A stretch of 64,000 nt of DNA from Cellulomonas alba (GTDB lineage: Bacteria; Actinomycetota; Actinomycetes; Actinomycetales; Cellulomonadaceae): the NCBI RefSeq assembly GCF_030362835.1, contig NZ_JAUCGQ010000004.1:1-64000 (forward strand). The letters run 5' to 3'. Positions 57,443 through 64,000 of the stretch are shown one piece after another; position 1 is the stretch's first letter; every line of letters starts with the position of its first letter. Position numbers and translations under genes: made by a program. The notes beneath the pieces were generated by a model. That model did no database searches, was not told the DNA's origin, and worked only from the letters and a program-made list of their open reading frames with translations.

Positions 57443-58546
57443 ATGACCACCACCGCACCCGCAGCACCCGTGTTCCCGCTCCGCCGGTCCACTTCGCCCG
57501 CCTCCGACGAGGCCCGCGCGGCCGCGCTCGCCGAGCCGGGCTTCGGCCGGTACTTCACCGACCACATGGCGCGCGTCTCGTGGGACGCCGAACGCGGCTG
57601 GCACGACCACCGCGTCGAGCCGTACGGACCGCTGACGCTCGACCCCGCCACCTCGGTGCTGCACTACGGCCAGGAGGTCTTCGAGGGCCTCAAGGCGTAC
57701 CGCCACGCCGACGGCTCGGTGTGGGCGTTCCGCCCGCGGGAGAACGCCCGGCGGCTGCGCGAGTCGGCCCGGCGGCTCGCGCTGCCGGAGCTGCCCGAGA
57801 GCGACTTCGTCGCGGCCGTCGAGGCGCTCGTGCGTGCGGACGCACCCTGGGTGCCCGCGGGCGACGAGGCGAGCCTGTACGTGCGGCCCTTCCTGTTCGC
57901 GTCCGAGCCGTTCGTCGGCGTGCGCGCGTCGCGGCGCGCCGAGCTCGTCGTGATCGCCTCGCCGGCCGGACCCTACTTCCCGCGCGGGCTCGCGCCGGTG
58001 TCGATCTGGGTGAGCCCCGACCAGCACCGCGCGGCACGCGGCGGCACGGGGGCCGCGAAGGGCGGCGCCAACTACGCGGCGAGCCTCGCGCCCCAGGTCG
58101 ACGCGGCCGCGCGGGGGTTCGACCAGGTCTGCTACCTCGACGCCCGGACCGGGTCGCTGCTCGAGGAGATCGGCACGATGAACGTCGCCGTGGTGCGCGC
58201 CGACGGCGAGGTGGTGACTCCGCCGCTCGGCGGCACGATCCTCGCCGGCGTGACGCGCGCGTCGCTGCTGCGGCTGCTGGCCGATGCCGGACACCGTGTG
58301 TCCGAGCGGCGGCTGCCGCTCGCCGAGGTCGTCGACGGCTTGCGCTCGGGCGAGGTCGTCGAGGTGCTCGCGTGCGGCACGGCGGCGGTCGTGACGCCGG
58401 TCGGCCGGCTCGCAGGAGACGGGTTCGACCTGACGGTCGGTGACGGCTCACCGGGTCCGTTGACGGCCTGGGCGCGCGCGACGCTGACCGACCTGCAGCA
58501 CGGCCGCGCGCCCGACCCGTACGGCTGGCTGCACCGCCTCGTGTGA
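57443..58546 (+). CDS. ilvE: Branched-chain aminotransferase, divergent first copy
   Basis: 367 residues, class IV PLP aminotransferase. Schiff-base lysine is Lys206 in GTGAAKGGANYAASL. It differs from the usual family sequence at two conserved points: KGGANYA instead of KxGGNYA, and EEIGTMNVAVV instead of E-GGMN. ATG 57443 follows TGAAAGGCCC, the same leader found before the next gene, so the two arose by tandem duplication including the translation start region. It may have shifted substrate range (other aromatic or aliphatic amino acids) or a D-amino-acid-type preference; this is not shown. Confidence 0.82.
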   Translation: MTTTAPAAPVFPLRRSTSPASDEARAAALAEPGFGRYFTDHMARVSWDAERGWHDHRVEPYGPLTLDPATSVLHYGQEVFEGLKAYRHADGSVWAFRPRENARRLRESARRLALPELPESDFVAAVEALVRADAPWVPAGDEASLYVRPFLFASEPFVGVRASRRAELVVIASPAGPYFPRGLAPVSIWVSPDQHRAARGGTGAAKGGANYAASLAPQVDAAARGFDQVCYLDARTGSLLEEIGTMNVAVVRADGEVVTPPLGGTILAGVTRASLLRLLADAGHRVSERRLPLAEVVDGLRSGEVVEVLACGTAAVVTPVGRLAGDGFDLTVGDGSPGPLTAWARATLTDLQHGRAPDPYGWLHRLV

Positions 58547-58641
58547 CCGCCCCGCCCGCCGTCCGGCCGCCGCCCGCGCGCCTGTCCAGGTGAGCGCCGT
58601 CCAGGTACCGTCTCCGTAGCCCCTGCTGAAAGGCCCCCGAC

Positions 58642-59751
58642 ATGAGCACCGTCGCCTCGTCAACGTCTGCCGAGCTGTTCGACGTCCGTCGCACCGACAC
58701 CCCGACGCCCGCGGCCGACCGCGAGGCCGCGCTGGTCTCGCCCAAGTTCGGCACCGTGTTCACGGACCACATGGCCCGCATCTCGTACCTGCACGGCACG
58801 GGCTGGCACGACCGTCGCGTCGAGAAGTACGGCCCGCTGCTGCTCGACCCCGCGACGGCGGTGCTGCACTACGCGCAGGAGATCTTCGAGGGGCTCAAGG
58901 CGTACCGGCACGAGGACGGGTCGGTGTGGACGTTCCGGCCGGAGGCGAACGCCGCGCGGTTCGCGCGGTCGGCGCGGCGGCTCGCGCTGCCGGAGCTGTC
59001 CGAGGCCGACTTCCTCGGGGCGATCGAGGCGCTCGTCGCCGCGGACCTCGACTGGGTGCCCGCCGGGGGCGAGAAGAGCCTGTACCTGCGTCCGTTCATG
59101 TACGCGTCGGAGAGCTTCCTCGGCGTCCGTCCGTCGCTCGAGGCGGAGTTCCTCGTCATCGCCTCGCCCGTCGGCCCGTACTTCGCCGGCGGCGTGAAGC
59201 CGGTGTCGATCTGGGTCGCGGAGGACTACCACCGCGCAGGTGCAGGCGGCACCGGCGCGGCGAAGTGCGGCGGCAACTACGCCGCGAGCCTCCTGCCGCA
59301 GCAGCAGGCGTACGACAAGGGCTTCGAGCAGGTCTGCTTCCTCGACGCCTCGACGAACACGTTCGTCGAGGAGCTCGGCGGCATGAACGTGTTCACGGTC
59401 CGGGCCGACGGCTCGGTCGTGACGCCCGCGCTGTCGGGCTCGATCCTCGAGGGCGTGACGCGCTCGTCGATCCTGCGGCTGCTCGCCGACGCCGGCCACG
59501 AGGTGCGGGAGGCCGAGCTGCCGCTGGCGCAGCTGCGCGCCGACATCGCGTCCGGCGCGGTCCGCGAGGTGTTCGCGTGCGGCACTGCCGCGGTGATCAC
59601 GCCGATCGGCCGCCTCGGCGGCGCGGACTTCGACCTGACGGTCGCCGACGGCGGCGCGGGCGACGTGACGTCGCGCGTGCGTGAGCAGCTCACGGACATC
59701 CAGTACGGCCGCGGCGCCGACCCCCACGGCTGGATGCACCGCCTCGCCTGA
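58642..59751 (+). CDS. ilvE: Branched-chain amino acid aminotransferase, canonical copy
   Basis: 369 residues. Lys208 in GAAKCGGNYAASL and VEELGGMNVF fit IlvE of M. tuberculosis and other Actinobacteria. Last step of Val, Leu and Ile synthesis. ATG with TGAAAGGCCC upstream. Parallel to the preceding paralogue throughout its length; this copy keeps all the consensus residues and is the likely housekeeping enzyme. Confidence 0.94.
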   Translation: MSTVASSTSAELFDVRRTDTPTPAADREAALVSPKFGTVFTDHMARISYLHGTGWHDRRVEKYGPLLLDPATAVLHYAQEIFEGLKAYRHEDGSVWTFRPEANAARFARSARRLALPELSEADFLGAIEALVAADLDWVPAGGEKSLYLRPFMYASESFLGVRPSLEAEFLVIASPVGPYFAGGVKPVSIWVAEDYHRAGAGGTGAAKCGGNYAASLLPQQQAYDKGFEQVCFLDASTNTFVEELGGMNVFTVRADGSVVTPALSGSILEGVTRSSILRLLADAGHEVREAELPLAQLRADIASGAVREVFACGTAAVITPIGRLGGADFDLTVADGGAGDVTSRVREQLTDIQYGRGADPHGWMHRLA

Positions 59752-59777
59752 CGGCCGCCTTTCCCGCGCCGAGCCGC

Positions 59778-60389
59778 TCAGACGGTCGTCGTCTGCAGCC
59801 GTCCGGTCCAGGCGAGCACGCCCGAGAGCAGCGACCAGATCGCGATGCCCATCACGAGATTGAGCAGGCCGGTCGCGACCGCGCGCTCGGTCGTGCTCGT
59901 CCAGGTGAACGGCAGCAGGGCTGCGACGACCGTCGCGAGCGCCATGATCCAGCCGAAGAACGCGGTGGGGCGCGGCGCGGCGATCGCGAGCAGGTACAGC
60001 AGCACGCCCGCGACCGCGCCGGCGACCGCGCCCCCGAGCGTGTACTCCGCGGTGTGCGAGTCGGAGAAGACCGACTGGGTGACGAGCTGGATGTCGATGA
60101 TCTGCTCGACGACCAGCACGCCGACCGCGCCGATCAGAGCGCCGACGACGGCGGTCGCGATGACGCCGGCCCAGTACCGGCCCGCGTCGATGACGAGGCG
60201 CGACGACGCGACCGGCCGGACGACCGGGGCGGGCTCGGGGTACGCGGGGTCGCCGTAGGCGGCGGGGGCGGGCGCGGGCGCGGCGTAGCGCGGGTCGGCG
60301 TACCCGGCGGGCTCGACCGACGGCGGCGGCACGGCCGGCTGCCTGCGCGTCGGCGGCAGCGGGTCGCGAGGGTCGGGGGGGACGGACAT
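59778..60389 (-). CDS. Four-helix membrane protein with Pro-rich N-terminus (DUF6069-like)
   Basis: 203 residues. The first 75 are Pro/Ala/Tyr-rich and probably disordered (PRYAAPAPAPAAYGDPAYPE). Four hydrophobic segments follow at about 85-110, 125-145, 150-168 and 175-198. It resembles small actinobacterial membrane proteins of the DUF6069 type; I cannot name a function. ATG 60389 has GAGGAGG at good spacing. Convergent with ilvE and divergent from the cimA leader. Confidence 0.65.
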   Translation of the reverse strand: MSVPPDPRDPLPPTRRQPAVPPPSVEPAGYADPRYAAPAPAPAAYGDPAYPEPAPVVRPVASSRLVIDAGRYWAGVIATAVVGALIGAVGVLVVEQIIDIQLVTQSVFSDSHTAEYTLGGAVAGAVAGVLLYLLAIAAPRPTAFFGWIMALATVVAALLPFTWTSTTERAVATGLLNLVMGIAIWSLLSGVLAWTGRLQTTTV

Positions 60390-60576
60390 GGCGTGCCTCC
60401 TCGTCGTTCGGCCGAGCGGCGGGAGGGCGACGCCCGGTCCGATCCACGCTAACCGGGACGGGCCGGGCGCGCCGCCCGGCGCAGCGCTCCCACCCGGACG
60501 GGCGACCTCCCGCCCGGCCGGTGGGGCCCGCCCGCGCTGCCGGGTCGCGAGGCCGGTGGTCCACCCAGCGGAACGC

Positions 60577-60606
60577 GTGACCGCATCGTGCGCCGTGTGC
60601 CACGAT
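60577..60606 (+). promoter_or_regulatory. Putative promoter of the cimA leader
   Basis: GTGACC (60577-60582) and CACGAT (60601-60606) are 18 bases apart; the -10 ends 6 bases before the leader GTG. Weaker than the ilv leader promoter, but in the same geometry. The stretch 60390-60576 upstream shows nothing else beyond the DUF6069-like gene's start region. Confidence 0.5.
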
Positions 60607-60612
60607 GAGCCC

Positions 60613-60642
60613 GTGACCGCCTTCACCTCGATTATCGAGTAG
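60613..60642 (+). CDS. cimA leader peptide with Ile-Ile control codons
   Basis: Nine codons, MTAFTSIIE with GTG read as Met, ending in TAG. Two adjacent isoleucine codons (ATT ATC) lie just before the stop; ATT is rare in this DNA. Two hairpins follow at once, the second a U-tailed terminator, and then cimA. Isoleucine is the end product of the CimA route, so the codons fit the regulated gene. The peptide has no other family signature; it is identified by layout. Confidence 0.8.
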   Translation: MTAFTSIIE

Positions 60643-60696
60643 CGCGTCGGCCCACCCGCCGACGCGCTGACCTCCCGTACCCCGGGGGGTCTTTTT
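60641..60696 (+). terminator. cimA attenuator: first hairpin and terminator
   Basis: Hairpin 1 is an 11-bp perfect stem, AGCGCGTCGGC (60641-60651) with GCCGACGCGCT (60658-60668), starting inside the leader stop codon. Hairpin 2 pairs GACCTCCC (60669-60676) with GGGGGGTC (60684-60691) and is followed by TTTTT. A ribosome stalled at the Ile codons would cover the start of hairpin 1. Confidence 0.85.
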
Positions 60697-60778
60697 GTTG
60701 GTGGCGCCACCCCGGCCGCCGACGATCGAGCAGCACCGCCCCGAGCACCGCGCAGCCCCCGCACGAAGAGAGCACACC

Positions 60779-62395
60779 GTGAGCCTCACGAGCCCGTTCC
60801 ACGTCTACGACACGACGCTGCGCGACGGCGCGCAGCAGGAGGGGATGAACCTCTCGGTCGCCGACAAGCTGGCGATCGCCCCGCTGCTGGACGAGCTCGG
60901 CGTGGGCTTCATCGAGGGCGGCTGGCCGGGCGCGGTGCCGAAGGACACCGAGTTCTTCAAGCGCGCCGCGAAGGAGCTGGACCTGCGCAACGCGGAGCTC
61001 GCGGCGTTCGGCTCGACGCGCAAGGCGGGCACCCGTGCGGCGGACGACCCGCAGGTGCGTGCGCTGGTCGACTCGGAGGCGCCGGTCGTCGCGCTCGTCG
61101 CCAAGAGCGACCTGCGGCACGCCGAGCGCGCGCTGCGCACGACGGGCGAGGAGAACCTCGCGATGTGGTCGGACACGGTGCGCTTCCTGGTGCGCGAGGG
61201 GCGCCGCGTCGTGGTCGACGCCGAGCACTTCTTCGACGGGTACCGGTTCGACCCCGCGTACAGCACGGCCGCCGTGCTCGCGGCGTTCGAGGCCGGCGCC
61301 GAGGTCGTCGCGCTCTGCGACACCAACGGCGGCATGGTCCCCGCGTGGGTCGCGGAGATCGTCACCGAGCTGCGCGACAAGGTCGGCCCCGACGCGATCC
61401 TCGGCATGCACGCGCACAACGACTCGGGCTGCGCCGTGGCGAACACCCTCGCCGCGGTCGAGGCGGGCTGCACCCACGTGCAGGGCACCGTCAACGGCTA
61501 CGGCGAGCGCACGGGCAACGCCGACCTGCTGTCGATCGTCGCGAACCTCGAGCTCAAGTACGGCCTGCCGGTGCTCGCGCGCGACGACGAGCACCCCGGC
61601 GGCCTGGCGGAGCTGACGAGGATCGCGCACGCGATCGCCGAGATCACGAACATCTCGCCGTTCGCCCGGCAGCCGTACGTCGGCGCGAGCGCGTTCGCGC
61701 ACAAGGCGGGCCTGCACGCGTCGGCGATCAAGGTCGACCCCGACCTCTACCAGCACATCGACCCGGCGCGCGTCGGCAACGACATGCGGATGCTCGTCTC
61801 CGACATGGCGGGGCGCGCGTCGATCGAGCTCAAGGGCCGTGAGCTCGGCTTCGACCTCTCGGGCCGCCCGGAGCTGCTCTCGCGCGTCACCGACCGCGTC
61901 AAGGCCGCCGAGGCCGAGGGGTACACCTACGAGGCCGCGGACGCGTCGTTCGAGCTGCTGCTCGTCGAGGAGATCGACGGCCGGCGCCCGCAGTACTTCA
62001 GCGTCGAGTCGTGGCGCTCGATCGTCGAGCGCGTCGGCGGCCGAGGAGCTCCCGCGACGGCCGAGGCGACGGTCAAGCTGCACGCGGGCGGTGAGCGCAT
62101 CGTGACGACGGGCGAGGGCAACGGCCCGGTCAACGCGCTCGACCACGCCCTCCGCCAGGGCCTGATGCGCGTGTACCCGGAGCTCGAGCCGTTCGAGCTG
62201 ATCGACTTCAAGGTGCGCATCCTCGACTCCATGCAGGGCACCGACGCCGTCACGCGCGTGCTCATCGAGATGACGGACGGCCAGACGTCGTGGAGCACGG
62301 TCGGCGTCGGTCCGAACCTCCTCGAGGCGTCGTGGGAGGCGCTCACCGACGCGACGATCTGGGGCCTGCGCAACGCCGGCGTCGGCCCGCGCTGA
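60779..62395 (+). CDS. cimA: (R)-citramalate synthase
   Basis: 538 residues. Condenses pyruvate and acetyl-CoA to citramalate, opening the threonine-independent route to isoleucine. N-terminal HMG-CoA-lyase-like barrel with VYDTTLRDGAQQEG and metal-binding MHAHNDSGCAVANTL; C-terminal LeuA-type allosteric domain (about 400-535). The VYDTTLRDGAQQEG start and overall length fit CimA rather than 2-isopropylmalate synthase. GTG 60779 has GAAGAGAG upstream; a start at 60695 would lie in the terminator's downstream arm and is unlikely. Controlled by the attenuator before it. Confidence 0.93.
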   Translation: MSLTSPFHVYDTTLRDGAQQEGMNLSVADKLAIAPLLDELGVGFIEGGWPGAVPKDTEFFKRAAKELDLRNAELAAFGSTRKAGTRAADDPQVRALVDSEAPVVALVAKSDLRHAERALRTTGEENLAMWSDTVRFLVREGRRVVVDAEHFFDGYRFDPAYSTAAVLAAFEAGAEVVALCDTNGGMVPAWVAEIVTELRDKVGPDAILGMHAHNDSGCAVANTLAAVEAGCTHVQGTVNGYGERTGNADLLSIVANLELKYGLPVLARDDEHPGGLAELTRIAHAIAEITNISPFARQPYVGASAFAHKAGLHASAIKVDPDLYQHIDPARVGNDMRMLVSDMAGRASIELKGRELGFDLSGRPELLSRVTDRVKAAEAEGYTYEAADASFELLLVEEIDGRRPQYFSVESWRSIVERVGGRGAPATAEATVKLHAGGERIVTTGEGNGPVNALDHALRQGLMRVYPELEPFELIDFKVRILDSMQGTDAVTRVLIEMTDGQTSWSTVGVGPNLLEASWEALTDATIWGLRNAGVGPR

Positions 62396-62522
62396 CCCGG
62401 CGCGTCCACCCGCGCTGACGCGCGCGGGAGTCCACCCGCACGGGCGCTGGCACGGTTCGCGCCGCGCGGCCTAGCCTCGACGAGAGGCGCCCCCGCGCCG
62501 CGAGCGAGCGAGAGGAGCCCCT

Positions 62523-63362
62523 GTGTCGGGCACGGACCCGCGGACGCCCGACGCCCGCGGCAGGTCCCGCTGGTGGTGGGTGCTCGCCGTCGTGGCCGTC
62601 GTGGTCGGGCTCGCGCTGCTCGTCGTGCAGCCGTGGGAGGGCATCGAGACGGAGCCGCAGGTCACGGGCACGCACGCGTCCGAGACGACGACGCCGGCCA
62701 CCCCGTCGCCCACGCCGACGGAGACGACCCCGGCGCCACCCCCGGGCTCCGACGCGCGGTTCGACGCGAAGACGCTCGCGACCCTCTTCGTCCCGCCTCA
62801 GCAGCTCGTCGCCGACGTGCCGGCGGCGGCGCCCGGCGTGGTTCCCGGTGTCACCGCGGGCAGCCGTCCGTGGGGCCTGCCGGCGGGGTCCACCGTCACG
62901 CCCTCGACGTGCACGACGGCGGTGACGGTCGTGGCGGCCAAGCCCGCGGCGTTCGACGCCCGCTCGTGGACCAACCCCGGCTTCGCGTTCGAGCAGAGCG
63001 TGACGCTCCTGCCGACGCCCGCGGCGGCGCAGACCGCGTTCAGCAGGCTCGTGACGACGATCGACGCGTGCCCGACGTTCACCGTGACGACCACGTCGGG
63101 CGCGACGGACCCGTGGGACGCCCAGCCCGCCATCGAGGGTCAGGGCGTGTACCCGTCGATCGTGCAGCAGGTGCTGCGCGGCACCGCCCAGACGCCCGGG
63201 TTCCACGGTCAGATGCTCGTGGGGAACGCGATCGTGACGTGGACCGCGTCGGCGCCCGGCGGCACGGACACCGACTCCGCGCTCGCGACGCTCGGCGACC
63301 CGCTGTCGCTCTCGGCGATGGTGCAGAAGCAGGCCGTCGCGGCGGTCGCGACGCTGCCCTGA
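62523..63362 (+). CDS. Membrane-anchored extracellular protein with Thr/Pro linker
   Basis: 279 residues. A short cytoplasmic N-terminus, a transmembrane helix at about 17-38 (WWWVLAVVAVVVGLALLVV), a Thr/Pro/Glu-rich linker (about 50-78) and an extracellular domain of about 200 residues with two cysteines (PSTCTTAV and IDACPTF) that may pair. It resembles the secreted sensor-type domains of actinobacteria (PknH-C-like), but I cannot be sure. GTG 62523 has GAGGAG upstream. No enzyme motif is seen. Confidence 0.65.
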   Translation: MSGTDPRTPDARGRSRWWWVLAVVAVVVGLALLVVQPWEGIETEPQVTGTHASETTTPATPSPTPTETTPAPPPGSDARFDAKTLATLFVPPQQLVADVPAAAPGVVPGVTAGSRPWGLPAGSTVTPSTCTTAVTVVAAKPAAFDARSWTNPGFAFEQSVTLLPTPAAAQTAFSRLVTTIDACPTFTVTTTSGATDPWDAQPAIEGQGVYPSIVQQVLRGTAQTPGFHGQMLVGNAIVTWTASAPGGTDTDSALATLGDPLSLSAMVQKQAVAAVATLP

Positions 63363-63372
63363 CGAGCCCACC

Positions 63373-63384
63373 TAGGGTGGAGCC
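63373..63384 (+). promoter_or_regulatory. -10 box of the lipoate ligase gene, leaderless arrangement
   Basis: TAGGGT at 63373-63378 ends 6 bases before the GTG. Confidence 0.55.
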
Positions 63385-64000
63385 GTGCACGGTGAGTACA
63401 AGGTGCCCGGTGGCAAGCTCGTGGCGGTCGACGTCGACGTGGTGGACGGGCGGCTCGCGAACGCGAGCGTGAGCGGCGACTTCTTCCTCGAGCCCGACGA
63501 GGCGCTGGGCGTGCTGTCGGGCACGCTGGACGGGCTCGCGTCCGACACGCCGACCGGCCGGCTCGCCGACGCGCTGACGGCGGCGCTCGACGGCGCGCAG
63601 GCCGACGGCGCGCTGCCCGGTCCCGTGGCGATGGTCGGCTTCGACGCGCGCGCTGTCGCCGTCGCGGTGCGCCGTGCGCTCGGCCACTCGACCACCTGGG
63701 CCGACCACACGTTCGAGCTGATCCACCCCGGGCCGCTGCCGCCTGCGCTGCACACCGCGCTCGACCAGGTGCTCACCGAGGAGCTCGCCGCCGGCCGGCG
63801 CGGCCCGACGCTGCGGTTCTGGGAGTGGGTCGAGCCGGCGGTGATCATCGGCTCGTTCCAGTCGCTGCGGAACGAGGTGGACCTCGAGGCGGCGCAGCGG
63901 TACGGCGTCACGGTCGTCCGGCGCATCTCGGGCGGCGGCGCCATGTTCATGGAGGCGGGCAACTGCATCACCTTCTCGCTGGTGGTGCCCGGGTCGCTGG
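63385..64000 (+). CDS. Lipoate--protein ligase with accessory domain at the N-terminus (partial)
   Basis: Open to the window edge; 205 codons are present and the 3' end is missing. Residues about 1-95 (EYKVPGGKLVAVDVDV, SGDFFLEPDEALGVL) correspond to the C-terminal accessory domain of E. coli LplA. From about residue 110 the BPL/LplA catalytic domain begins, with FWEWVEPAVIIGSFQS and the lipoyl-binding VVRRISGGGAMFMEAGN. The domain order is therefore reversed relative to E. coli. It should attach lipoate to 2-oxoacid dehydrogenase or glycine-cleavage proteins. GTG 63385 sits 6 bases behind a -10 box. Confidence 0.88.
   Translation, partial: MHGEYKVPGGKLVAVDVDVVDGRLANASVSGDFFLEPDEALGVLSGTLDGLASDTPTGRLADALTAALDGAQADGALPGPVAMVGFDARAVAVAVRRALGHSTTWADHTFELIHPGPLPPALHTALDQVLTEELAAGRRGPTLRFWEWVEPAVIIGSFQSLRNEVDLEAAQRYGVTVVRRISGGGAMFMEAGNCITFSLVVPGSL

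Overview
The window is a 64 kb piece of a very GC-rich actinobacterial chromosome. Evidence for this is the GlgE-pathway operon, many GTG starts, NTGA stop/start overlaps, Actinobacteria-type MnmA/LigA and GatCAB neighbourhoods, and -10 boxes of the TANNNT type placed 6-7 nt before start codons. Gene content (GH43 xylosidase, isomaltase, GlgE system, citramalate synthase) fits Cellulomonas or a close relative in Micrococcales. That placement is inference. No insertion sequence, prophage, CRISPR array or tRNA was seen.

Layout. 1-111: 3' end of a 5S rRNA and its terminator, so an rRNA operon ends here. 360-12188 (minus): alpha-glucan and trehalose metabolism, glgX, an FAD oxidoreductase, then glgE-treS-mak-glgB. 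12279-14053: etfB-etfA. 14096-16650 (minus): GT-C type membrane glycosyltransferase and an APH-type kinase. 16810-24401: cysteine desulfurase, mnmA, a MetE-like protein, a small membrane protein, ligA and a double GNAT protein, mostly with overlapping stop/start codons. 24444-31902: a divergently transcribed ROK regulator facing a sugar ABC importer, a Gfo/Idh/MocA dehydrogenase and a TIM-barrel isomerase. 32080-35928: small hypothetical gene and gatCAB. 36050-40542: GNAT, DoxX, POT transporter, GH43. 40662-44415: two different ilvD genes separated by palindromic repeat DNA. 44729-48485: isomaltase and a two-gene ABC exporter. 48603-52355: ilvBNC behind a leader-peptide attenuator. 52580-56197: LtrA, ASCH-like protein, and a TetR/epoxide hydrolase pair with two matching operators. 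56299-62395: leuB, two tandem ilvE genes, a membrane protein, and cimA behind its own leader-peptide attenuator. 62523-64000: an anchored extracellular protein and a domain-permuted lipoate ligase cut by the window edge.

How genes work together. TreS, maltokinase, GlgE and GlgB form the complete route trehalose -> maltose -> maltose 1-phosphate -> linear glucan -> branched glucan, with GlgX for debranching. The ilvD, ilvBNC, leuB, ilvE and cimA genes supply nearly all steps for valine, leucine and isoleucine. CimA implies isoleucine from pyruvate by citramalate, with LeuB acting as the shared dehydrogenase. leuA and leuCD are not in the window.

Most notable: two short leader peptides, one rich in Ile/Leu/Val codons before ilvB and one with an Ile-Ile pair before cimA, each followed by a U-tailed terminator; widespread signals for leaderless mRNAs; well-formed operators for a TetR and possibly a ROK regulator; a possible 3-keto-glycoside catabolic cluster; and repeat families around ilvD2 and after ilvC.
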